Assembly: GCA_013289615.1 (NCBI GenBank)
Contig: JABCZO010000011.1
Coordinates: forward strand, 50,678-114,677
DNA length: 64,000 nt
Direction of reading: 5' to 3'
DNA from: Gammaproteobacteria bacterium
GTDB lineage: Bacteria; Pseudomonadota; Gammaproteobacteria; Steroidobacterales; Steroidobacteraceae
The notes below the pieces were generated by a model that saw only the letters and a program-made list of their open reading frames with translations, did not search any database and was not told where the DNA came from. Shown one piece after another: positions 8,743-16,621 of this stretch. Position numbers and translations under genes: made by a program. Every line of letters begins with the position of its first letter. Within the stretch, counting starts at the first letter, position 1.

Positions 8743-9849
8743 ATGAAGGCCACACAGCAGCTGCATGATCTGGGTCAGAGCCTGTGGCTCGATAACATCA
8801 CGCGCGGACTGCTGACCGGCGGCACGCTGGCGCGCTACATCGGCGAGTATTCGGTGACCGGCCTGACCTCCAACCCCACCATTTTCGACAAGGCCATCAG
8901 GGAATCGAGTTTCTATGACGATGCCATCCAGCAGAAGGCCGCCGCGGGCAAGAGCGGCGAGGCCCTGTTCTTCGAGCTGGCGCTGGAGGACCTGACGCAG
9001 GCGGCGGATCTGTTTCGACCGGTGCACGATGCCACGGCGGGTATCGACGGCTGGGTATCGCTGGAGGTGTCGCCGCTGCTGGCGGACGATGCGGCCGGGA
9101 CCATCAGGGCCGCGGCCGAACTGCATCGGCGCGCGCAGCGGCCCAATCTGTTCATCAAGATTCCGGGCACCGCGGCCGGCGTGCGCGCCATCGAGGAGAC
9201 GATCTTCGCCGGCGTGCCGGTCAACGTCACGCTGCTGTTCTCGTGTGAACAATATCTGGCGGCTGCCGAAGCTTATATGCGCGGCATCGAGCGGCGCATC
9301 GCGGCCGGGCTCGGCCCGAAAGTGCAGTCGGTGGCATCGATATTTGTCAGCCGCTGGGATGCGGCGGTGCAGGCCATGGTCGGCGCGCCACTGCGCAATC
9401 GACTCGGCATCGCGGTCGCCCGGCGCACCTACCGCGCCTACCGTGCGCTGCTCGATACGGCCCGCTGGCGCAAGCTTGCCGCGGCCGGAGCCGATCCGCA
9501 GCGGGTGCTGTGGGCCAGTACCGGCACCAAGGACCCGAAGGCGCCCGACACGCTCTACATCGAAGCCCTTGCAGCCCCGGGCACGGTCAACACGATGCCC
9601 GAGGCGACACTGCTCGCCTTTGCCGATCATGGAAAGTTAAGCGGCCAGATGCCGCCCGACGGCGGCGATGCGGATGCGCTGCTGGCCGAGTTTGAGCGCT
9701 CGCAGGTGCAGCAGGGGCCGATCGCCGCCCAGCTGCAGCGCGAGGGAGCCCAATCGTTCACCAAGTCATGGAACGACCTGCTCGAATGCATCAATTCGAA
9801 GAGCGCGCAGCTTGCACGCCGTGATCCGGCCGCAGCTGCACGACGATGA
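8743..9849 (+). CDS. tal: Transaldolase
   Basis: A 368-residue cytoplasmic enzyme of the non-oxidative pentose phosphate pathway, moving a dihydroxyacetone unit between sedoheptulose 7-phosphate and glyceraldehyde 3-phosphate. The family signatures are intact: TGLTSNPTIFDKAI (43-56), NLFIKIPGT with the Schiff-base Lys, NVTLLFS, ASIFVSRWDAAV, LWASTGTKDP and YIEALAAPGTVNTMPEATL. The length fits the longer transaldolases common in actinobacteria and some proteobacteria rather than the ~316-residue TalB. The start ATG follows AAGGAG; a very long open frame continues upstream but only reads through noncoding and antisense sequence. Its stop overlaps the glucokinase start by ATGA. Confidence 0.95.
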   Translation: MKATQQLHDLGQSLWLDNITRGLLTGGTLARYIGEYSVTGLTSNPTIFDKAIRESSFYDDAIQQKAAAGKSGEALFFELALEDLTQAADLFRPVHDATAGIDGWVSLEVSPLLADDAAGTIRAAAELHRRAQRPNLFIKIPGTAAGVRAIEETIFAGVPVNVTLLFSCEQYLAAAEAYMRGIERRIAAGLGPKVQSVASIFVSRWDAAVQAMVGAPLRNRLGIAVARRTYRAYRALLDTARWRKLAAAGADPQRVLWASTGTKDPKAPDTLYIEALAAPGTVNTMPEATLLAFADHGKLSGQMPPDGGDADALLAEFERSQVQQGPIAAQLQREGAQSFTKSWNDLLECINSKSAQLARRDPAAAARR

Positions 9850-10604
9850 GGGTTAAATCGACCGCGCGCGCCCGGCGCCGGTCCGCGAGTGCACTGCGCG
9901 TGCTCGGTATCGATATCGGTGGCTCGTTCCTGAAGGCGGCCGTGCTCGACGCGCATGGGCGCATGCTGACCGACAAACTGAAGCTCAAGACTCCGGAACC
10001 GTGTCCGCCGAAGGCCATGGTGCGTGCGCTGCTGAAGCTGGTCAAGCCGCTGCCTTCCTACAACCACATCGCGATCGGTTTTCCGGGTGTGGTGCGCGAC
10101 GGCCGGGTGATCACCGCGCCGCACTGGGGCACGAAGCCATGGGCCAACTTCGAGCTGGCGAACACGCTGGCGCGCAGACTGGGCGGCGTGCCGACGCGGC
10201 TCATCAACGATGCGGAGATGCAGGGACTGGCGGTGATCCGCGGCAAGGGGCTCGAGCTGGTACTGACGCTCGGCACCGGCGCGGGCACGGGGCTGTTCCG
10301 CGACGGCGAAATCATGCCGCACCTGGAGCTGGCGCAACATCCGATCCACAAGAGCGACAGCTACAACGATTACGTCGGCGAGGCGGCGCTGAAGAGGATC
10401 GGCAGGAGGCGCTGGAACAGGCGTGTCGAGCGTACCATCGGCATTCTGCAGTCGCTGCTGAACTACGATCACCTGTTCATCGGTGGCGGCAATGCCGCGA
10501 GAATCACCAGCCGGCTGCCTGACAATGTGAGCGTGGTCTCCAACGACGCCGGCATCGAAGGCGGCGCCGCGCTCTGGCAGCGTGGGTTTGCGCCACCGCA
10601 GTAA
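9846..10604 (+). CDS. ppgK: ROK-family kinase, polyphosphate glucokinase-like
   Basis: A 252-residue sugar kinase. The phosphate-binding loop GIDIGGSFLKAAV (about 21-33), the sugar-binding region FPGVVRDG...WANFELA, the acidic catalytic residue in RLINDAEM, and the adenosine-type loop LTLGTGAGTGLF are visible. The FELAQHP and YNDYVGEAALKRIG stretch and the short length resemble polyphosphate-dependent glucokinases, which make glucose 6-phosphate from glucose and polyphosphate or ATP. The ATG overlaps the transaldolase stop, so the two are translationally coupled. With a GH15 glucoamylase nearby it would feed released glucose into the pentose-phosphate and Entner-Doudoroff routes. Phosphoryl-donor preference cannot be read from sequence alone. 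Confidence 0.82.
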   Translation: MRVKSTARARRRSASALRVLGIDIGGSFLKAAVLDAHGRMLTDKLKLKTPEPCPPKAMVRALLKLVKPLPSYNHIAIGFPGVVRDGRVITAPHWGTKPWANFELANTLARRLGGVPTRLINDAEMQGLAVIRGKGLELVLTLGTGAGTGLFRDGEIMPHLELAQHPIHKSDSYNDYVGEAALKRIGRRRWNRRVERTIGILQSLLNYDHLFIGGGNAARITSRLPDNVSVVSNDAGIEGGAALWQRGFAPPQ

Positions 10605-10757
10605 CGGGCCGGCATCGAAACGATATCGCCACTTGCGGTGCCTGAGAGGGCTCGGCCGTGTTCGGCAGCGCACCGACGCAGCACTGAGATCGGCGCCACA
10701 CTGACCGGCTTTCAACAAATTCCGGAGTCGGTTGCAGACTCCGAAGGCGTGGGCGCG

Positions 10758-11240
10758 ATGAAGCATTTGACCGGTCCGGCGGCGGCATTGTCGCTGCTGC
10801 TAGCAGCGGCTGGCTCACCCGCCGACGAGGGCGCGTGGACGCCCTGGATGGTCGAGCATGCCGGGCGCGAGTCGAGCCGGGAACCAGCCTATGCCGACTT
10901 CGGCCGGCCCGCCGATACCGTGCGAGTGTCCGGTTCCAACGATATCTATCGCGCGAAGATTGGCGCTATGGCCGATGTCGCCAGCGGCGCGAGCGCTCGC
11001 GATCCGAGCCGTGTGTTCGGTCCGGCGGGCTATTATCTGTACGATCTTGATGCCTGGGCGATGGTGTCGTCCAGTCCGAGCATCGGGCCGTATCGCGGAC
11101 GACCGTATTCGCTGTTTGGCCCCGGCTTCGACGCTGGCGCGTTGAACCGATGGACGATGCGCTCGGAGTCGCTGCGCGCCGACGCGAGCAGCGATTCCGG
11201 TTCGCTCGCCTCCTGGTTGCATCCGGCGTGGCGCTTCTAG
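10758..11240 (+). CDS. Secreted protein of unknown function
   Basis: A 160-residue protein beginning MKHLTGPAAALSLLLAAAGSPADEG, a good signal peptide. The open frame extends 40 residues upstream, but that part is low-complexity and contains no signal. The mature part is rich in Ser, Gly, Arg and Trp with PFT-like aromatic patches (GYYLYDLDAWAMVSSSP, WTMRSESL, ASWLHPAWRF) and no recognised domain. No obvious ribosome site precedes the ATG. The gene stands alone between the kinase and a lipase-like lipoprotein. It is probably real because the reading frame, signal peptide and codon use are coherent, but I cannot suggest a function. Confidence 0.6.
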   Translation: MKHLTGPAAALSLLLAAAGSPADEGAWTPWMVEHAGRESSREPAYADFGRPADTVRVSGSNDIYRAKIGAMADVASGASARDPSRVFGPAGYYLYDLDAWAMVSSSPSIGPYRGRPYSLFGPGFDAGALNRWTMRSESLRADASSDSGSLASWLHPAWRF

Positions 11241-11510
11241 ATTACGCGGTGGGTTTTCCTAACATTTCTCAGCGAGTTAAACCTAGCCCCGCTAGCCCCG
11301 TATATACAGTCCTTGCCGACGATGGACAGGGCGGCGCAACGGCTCGTGACTGCCGGCCGAACGCCTGCCGCCTACGGTGGCGCTGTCGAGGGGTGGATTG
11401 ACTATCTGCTGGGCTGCAGGACTGGGTTCGCCAGAGTCGCTCGCAGGCCTACAGACAATAGATCCTTATCGCACTTGCCGTTGCGGCAGTTTCGCCTCAA
11501 CGTAGTGGAC

Positions 11511-13103
11511 ATGCGCACCATGCTAAAGCTGATCGTCGTGCTTACCGCCTCGCTGCTGGCCAGCTGCGGCGGCAATAACGACAGCAGCGGCAACAACAGT
11601 GGTAGTGGTAGCAGTTCCGGTGGCACCGCGATTCCAGCGCGCGGCACGCTGTTGCAGAACCCGCCGACGCTACTGTCCACGATTTCCGCCGCGGATCTGC
11701 TGGTGCAGGTCACCAGCGGTGTCAGTTCTCAGACCTATGGGACCCAGGCGCTAGCCCAGGTGCTGGCGCTCAGCGGTGTCCCCACCTGCGAGGTCCACGT
11801 CTTCCACATCGAGTACCACACCGTGGGCGGTGCCAACGAAAGCACGACCGCGTCCGGCGCCCTGATGGTGCCGAGCGGCGCGGCTGCGTCATGCCAGGGC
11901 GCACGCCCCATGCTGCTGTACGCGCATGGAACCAGCACCGAGCACAATTTCAATATCGCAGACCTGACCAATCAGCAGAACGCCGAAGGAATACTTCTGG
12001 CAGCGTTCTTCGCCGCGCGCGGTTACATTGTGGTCGCGCCCAACTATGCAGGGTATGACACCTCGACGCTGACATACCATCCATTTCTGGTTGCCGATCA
12101 GCAGTCGAAGGACCTGATCGATGCATTGACGGCGGCTCGCTCTGCGCTGCCGACCAGCTCGCAGGTTAGCGACAACGGCCAGCTGTTTATCACCGGATAC
12201 TCGCAGGGCGGCTACGTCGCAATGGCGACGCATCGGGCGATGCAGGCCGCCGGTATGACGGTCACGGCTTCGGCGCCGATGTCCGGTCCGTATGCACTCG
12301 CGGCCTTTGTCGATGCAGTATTTGAAGGCGAAGTCAGCGGTGGTGCCCCGGTGGTGGCCACCTTTCTGCTCACCGCATACCAGAATTCATACGGCGACAT
12401 CTATGCCAATGCGGCCGATGTCTTTGCTCCCCAGTACGCCCCTGGCATAGCGATGCTACTGCCCAGCAGCATGTCGAGAAGCCAGATCTACGCAGCCGGC
12501 TTACTGCCTCAAACGGCCCTGTTCGACTCGACCCCGCCCACACCGGCGTACGCTGCTCTTACACCGGCGACCGTCCCGACCGTTTTGGCACCGGTCTTTG
12601 CCCAGGGATTTGGCGCCGATGGTCTGATCACCAATGACTACCGCCTGAGCTATCTGCAGGATGCGCAGGCCAATCCGGACGGCGGCTTTCCGACTCTGAG
12701 CAACGACCTACCGGCAGCGGCTCCCGGTTTGCCCTGGCGTCGGGCGCTCAAGCAGAACGACCTGCGAAGCTGGATTCCTGTCGCGCCGATCATGCTATGC
12801 GGCGGCGATCAGGATCCGGAAGTGTACTACCAGAACACGCAGCTGATGCAGGCCTACTGGGTGGCGTACGCGCCGGCAGCGACTCCTGTCAGCGTACTGG
12901 ACCTTGATTCGAGCAGCCCAAGTGCCGGCGTCGACGGCACCTTGCAATCTGGTTTCCATCTGGCGAAGCAAGCGATAGCCGCGGCAGCCGTGCTACAGGG
13001 TGCGACCGATGGCGGGACGACTGCCGTATTCGAAGCCTACCACGCGACTTTGGTTGCCCCGTTCTGTCTGGCAGCCGTCGTAAATTTCTTCAACCAACAC
13101 TAG
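11511..13103 (+). CDS. Lipoprotein with alpha/beta-hydrolase (secretory-lipase-like) fold
   Basis: A 530-residue protein. Starting at the ATG of MRTMLKLIVV gives a lipoprotein signal with lipobox LLASC (Cys19), followed by a Ser/Gly/Asn-rich linker (20-40). A second ATG nine bases later would serve equally well; the frame further upstream is not signal-like. Core elements are LLYAHGTS (oxyanion-side strand), the nucleophile elbow TGYSQGG (Ser231), the acidic region LCGGDQDPEVYY and a C-terminal His (AYHATLVAPF). This resembles the LIP family of secreted lipases and large esterases. It is expected on the outer membrane or at the cell surface. Convergent with the HD-domain gene downstream. Confidence 0.8.
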   Translation: MRTMLKLIVVLTASLLASCGGNNDSSGNNSGSGSSSGGTAIPARGTLLQNPPTLLSTISAADLLVQVTSGVSSQTYGTQALAQVLALSGVPTCEVHVFHIEYHTVGGANESTTASGALMVPSGAAASCQGARPMLLYAHGTSTEHNFNIADLTNQQNAEGILLAAFFAARGYIVVAPNYAGYDTSTLTYHPFLVADQQSKDLIDALTAARSALPTSSQVSDNGQLFITGYSQGGYVAMATHRAMQAAGMTVTASAPMSGPYALAAFVDAVFEGEVSGGAPVVATFLLTAYQNSYGDIYANAADVFAPQYAPGIAMLLPSSMSRSQIYAAGLLPQTALFDSTPPTPAYAALTPATVPTVLAPVFAQGFGADGLITNDYRLSYLQDAQANPDGGFPTLSNDLPAAAPGLPWRRALKQNDLRSWIPVAPIMLCGGDQDPEVYYQNTQLMQAYWVAYAPAATPVSVLDLDSSSPSAGVDGTLQSGFHLAKQAIAAAAVLQGATDGGTTAVFEAYHATLVAPFCLAAVVNFFNQH

Positions 13104-13224
13104 CGCGGGCAGATACAACGCCGACCGGCTGCGCCTCCTGCGGGGTTGGCGTACTCTATCGCATTCAAGTTCCTGGCAGCGACGTCGGGGCGCATCCCAC
13201 CGGGCCGCGTCAAGTCCCGCGAAA

Positions 13225-13956
13225 TTATTCGGCAAAATCGGCGGCGGCGATGCGCTCCTCGACTGAGTCTGCCTCTACAGCGGGCACGTGCTTGCGGCAC
13301 AGCCCTTCGAGCCAGCTGCCGCGCTGTGAATTCGGTTTGCGCTCGCAATGCGCAACTAGCAGCGAAGTGAATCGCTGCTTGAATTGCAGGCGCGGGAACG
13401 CTGCCAGAACCTCGGCGATTTGCCGGGTCTCAAGTTCTCCCGGATCTACTCCGTAGACGTCTGCTCCGGCGCCCAGGGAGACCAGCATCGCTTCAGGACC
13501 CTGCCGCGCCGTAAGCGCCCACTTGCCGTCGTGCATTTCAACGGCGTGCCACACCTGGTCGCTCTCGGCGGCTGATTGGTGACGCGTCAGCATGAACCTT
13601 TCTGCCGCGTCAGCGCCGTCGATCTCGAAAGAGCCAAGTGGGGACTCAAACGGCTGCAACAGGCCGAGGTCGTGAAGGGCTGACGCCACGAAGGCAGTAT
13701 CACGGTTAAAGGAGAGCCGCTGCCGCTGCACGAGCAAAGCACCAAAGATGAACGTGCGCATGCAATGATTGAACAGGAAGTCCGGACAGTTCTGCTGGGC
13801 GAATCCAGCAGCGGCCAACGCGAGCTCGGAGCGCGGCGGGGTTATCCCTGCCACCTCAGCGGGCACGGTGGGTTGCCGCGCAGAGTTTGCGGCCGAACCC
13901 ACGCGTGCCAGCAGCGCAGCGGCGCCGCACATCCTCAGGAGCATTCGTCGGTCCAT
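13225..13956 (-). CDS. Exported HD-domain protein, cyanamide hydratase-like
   Basis: A 243-residue protein starting MDRRMLLRMCGAAALLARVGSA, a signal-like N-terminus (a start five codons earlier is also possible). The mature part has the metal-dependent HD hydrolase pattern: NHCMRTFIFGALL (His ligand), ASALHDLGLLQPF (HD pair), and FMLTRHQSAAESDQVWHAVEMHDG with further His/Asp candidates. The closest pattern I recognise is the family that includes fungal cyanamide hydratase and related bacterial HD proteins. An exported version is unusual and its substrate is unknown. It is divergent from the DsbA-family isomerase, with 141 bases between starts. Confidence 0.75.
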   Translation of the reverse strand: MDRRMLLRMCGAAALLARVGSAANSARQPTVPAEVAGITPPRSELALAAAGFAQQNCPDFLFNHCMRTFIFGALLVQRQRLSFNRDTAFVASALHDLGLLQPFESPLGSFEIDGADAAERFMLTRHQSAAESDQVWHAVEMHDGKWALTARQGPEAMLVSLGAGADVYGVDPGELETRQIAEVLAAFPRLQFKQRFTSLLVAHCERKPNSQRGSWLEGLCRKHVPAVEADSVEERIAAADFAE

Positions 13957-14097
13957 GTATCCTACTGCCAAGGCAGCCCAATTAATGCCCGATCATCCGC
14001 CCGCGTCAGCGCTTTATCCAGCAACGGGTCGATCGCATGGGCTAGTATTAACCTCTCCCAGTCAGTCGCCAATCGCCGCTCTCCATTCGATCGAATC

Positions 14098-14730
14098 ATG
14101 CGTGAGGTTACTTGGTACTTTGACTTCGTTTCCCCGTATGCGTACCTGGGGCTCCACACGCTAAAGCGTCTGCCCGCCGACACGTCTCTGCGCTATCAAC
14201 CGGTCTTGTTCGCAGGACTTTTGAGCCATTGGGGGCAGAGGGGCCCGGCAGAGATTCCTCCCAAACGAGTCTGGACTTACCGCTCATGTATCTGGTGGGC
14301 GAATCAGAACAATGTCCCGTTTCGTATGCCGGCTGCTCATCCATTCAATTCACTGCCGTTCCTGCGCCTGTCGATTGCCGTGGGGAATTCTGCTCAGGCG
14401 GTTCGCGCAATCTTCACGGCCTTATGGACTACGGGGGCGGATCCTGCCGATTCGGTCATTATCGAATCCCTGGCAGACACCCTGGGGGTGGATAGGAAGC
14501 GCCTCAGCGACTCCAGCGTGAAAAACACTCTCCGCGAGTCCACGGAGCAGGCCGCGCGCAGAGGTGTCTTTGGTGTGCCTACCTTCGGCATTGACGAACA
14601 AGTGTTCTGGGGTAGTGACGCTGTCGATTTCGCCGCGGCGTATCTGGCGGACGCCAGCATCCTCGCGACGGAGGAGATCAAGCGCGCCGACTCACTACCG
14701 ATCGGAGCGTCGCGAGCGGGATCGAACTGA
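14098..14730 (+). CDS. DsbA-family protein, 2-hydroxychromene-2-carboxylate isomerase-like
   Basis: A 210-residue cytoplasmic protein starting MREVTWYFDFVSPYAYLG, the typical opening of the kappa-class GST/DsbA-like isomerases, where Ser in the FxSPYxY motif replaces the DsbA CXXC. PFRMPAAHPFNSLPFLR and GVFGVPTFGIDEQVFWGSD (cis-Pro loop) are also conserved. In naphthalene degradation such an enzyme isomerises 2-hydroxychromene-2-carboxylate using glutathione; family members elsewhere have unknown substrates, and no aromatic-catabolic genes adjoin it. The open frame extends 111 codons upstream but antisense to the HD gene, so the internal ATG is preferred. Confidence 0.85.
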   Translation: MREVTWYFDFVSPYAYLGLHTLKRLPADTSLRYQPVLFAGLLSHWGQRGPAEIPPKRVWTYRSCIWWANQNNVPFRMPAAHPFNSLPFLRLSIAVGNSAQAVRAIFTALWTTGADPADSVIIESLADTLGVDRKRLSDSSVKNTLRESTEQAARRGVFGVPTFGIDEQVFWGSDAVDFAAAYLADASILATEEIKRADSLPIGASRAGSN

Positions 14731-14798
14731 CACCTCCACGCGCGCGTCGGATATTAGGGGCGCAGACCCGGCGTGTCGAGCGGCGACGTCGTTTAGCA

Positions 14799-16225
14799 TC
14801 AGTGAGTCAGGGGTATCGCAGGCATCACCGGTGGATGATAGGTAAGCGTCAACCCCAGCAGCCACAGCAGCAACAACACCAGCGGCAAATGCACGACGAA
14901 CTGCAGAAAGCTGAATCCGATCAGATCGCGTGCCTTCAGGCCGACGATGCCCAGCAGCGGCAGCATCCAGAATGGATTGATCAGATTCGGCAGGGCTTCA
15001 GCGGCATTGTAGACCTGCACCGCCCACCCAAGGTGAGCGTGCAATTGATTTGCCGACTGCATCAGATAGGGCGCTTCGATCAGCCATTTGCCGCCGCCGG
15101 AGGGCACGAAGAAGCCGACCACGGCCGAATACACGCCCATCACCACGGGAAAACTACCCGCTGTGGCGATGTGGGTGAAAAACGCCGCCAGCTGCTGCGC
15201 CAGGCTATTGCCGTCGGCACCCTTGGCGGATGTGAGGATGGAGGCGATGCCGCCGTAGAGCGGAAACTGGATCAGCACTCCCGTTGCACTGGGCACCGCG
15301 CGTGCAACCGCATCGAGGAACCGCCGGGGCCGCCAGTTCAATATCAACCCCAACATCAGGAACAGAAAGTTGTAGGTGTTAAGGTTCGCGATGGCCACCG
15401 CCAGTCCCTTGGCGGATATCTCATGCATCAGCCAGCCGGCACCCAGCGCCACCAGCAGCAGATTCAGCAGCGGACTGCGCTCGAGCCAATCGCCCGGCCG
15501 CGTCCGCGGCGGCAGGGCGGTCTGCACATCATGGGTATCCACCCCCAGCACATCGGCCGTGCGTGCGGCAGGTCCCGTGGGGGCCGACAGCCAGGCGATG
15601 CTGACCGAGACGACGACCAGGATCCCCGCCAGTAGCAGCGATTGCGGAAGGAAGATGGTCTCGGCGAAAGGGATTACGCCCGTGATCGCCAGCAGCGCCG
15701 GCGTCATGCTGGCTGGATTCGCCTGCAGTTGCGCGGCGGAGGAGGACAGGCCGAGCGCCCAGACGGCACCCAGTCCCAGGTAGGCCGCCGCGCTGGCGGC
15801 ACGGTAGTCCATGCGCAACTCCTCGCGTCGCGCCAGCGCGCGCACCAGCAGGCCAGCGAAGATCAGGCTCAATCCCCAGTGCAGCAACGAGACCAGCATG
15901 CTGATCAGCGTCACGTAGGCCACCGCACCGCGCCCGCTGCGCGGCAACCTCGCAAGCATCTTGATAATGCGCGCCACTGGAGGCGACGCCGCAACCACGT
16001 AGCCGCCGATGATGATGAAGCACATCTGCATGGTGAACGGGATCAGGCTCCAAAAGCCGTCGCCATAGGCGGTGGCCGTCGCCGCTGGTGAGACACCGGT
16101 CGCCGTGCCATCAGCCCCACCACGATGACACCGAGAGCGACAAAAACGTAGGGATCCGGAAACCAGCGCTCCGACCAGTCGCAGCAACGCAGTGCAATGC
16201 GGGTCAGCCAGGTTTGTTGTTCCAT
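14799..16225 (-). pseudogene. Short-chain fatty acid transporter (AtoE family), frameshifted
   Basis: The N-terminal piece begins at an ATG preceded by AAAGGGGG and reads MEQQTWLTRIALRCCDWSER, FPDPYVFVALGVIVVGLMA, then runs out of frame near 16112. The rest continues in another frame from TGVSPAATATAYGDGFWSL through many transmembrane helices to the stop. Together they make one full AtoE-type permease of about 470 residues (about 12 helices, NWRPRRFLDAVARAVP, VGFFVPSGGGKWLIEAPY). A single -1/+2 shift in a GC-rich stretch (ATGGCACGGCGACC) separates the parts, so it is either a real inactivating mutation or a sequence error. No slippery heptamer for programmed frameshifting is visible. It is divergent from an acyl-CoA transferase, fitting uptake and activation of acetate, butyrate or acetoacetate. 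Confidence 0.75.
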
Positions 16226-16518
16226 GCGCCCCCTTTATTTTCCCAACAGCATATATCGTTGTGAAGCGCTTCGTCGATCCTGAGGGCGCGCTCAACGCGC
16301 CGCCCTCGACCAGAACCAGAGTGCGATAGAATCAGCGGGATGCGCGCTCGCGGGTTGCTCGCTCGTGTCCGAGCGTGCCGCACCCTCAGAGATTCGACCA
16401 ATCAATGCGTTACAGGTACATTTGCCGCGCTGCCGAAGGGAAACCGTAACTCTCAACACGAAATGTTAGTGCACAAGGCGAGCAGCTGACTTAATTCCTG
16501 CCGGAGGAGACCCGCAAC

Positions 16519-16584
16519 ATGTCGTTCCTGATCGTGATTGGCGCACTGGTGATTGCCGTGTATTACATCACCGGTATCGTCTGA
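16519..16584 (+). CDS. Candidate 21-residue membrane microprotein
   Basis: A tiny frame starting [19 protein letters not shown] encodes a single hydrophobic helix and nothing else. Its ATG is preceded by GGAGGA at 10-base spacing, one of the best ribosome sites in the window. It ends 37 bases before the acyl-CoA transferase start, which has its own AAGGAG, so both would be on one transcript. I know no family for it. It could be a membrane-anchored accessory peptide for the neighbouring fatty-acid genes, a leader peptide, or chance. Confidence 0.45.
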   Translation: MSFLIVIGALVIAVYYITGIV

Positions 16585-16621
16585 GCGTTCGCCGTCGCCG
16601 AACGAGCCGGAAGGAGCCGTC

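Noticed and set aside
9627..10766. 379-codon minus frame opposite tal and the glucokinase
   Set aside because: Translation is Arg/His/Gln-rich with no recognisable motif; the plus strand holds two clear enzymes.
16060..16130. Programmed frameshift in the AtoE-like gene
   Set aside because: No X XXY YYZ heptamer or strong downstream pseudoknot is visible at the junction; mutation or sequence error is simpler.
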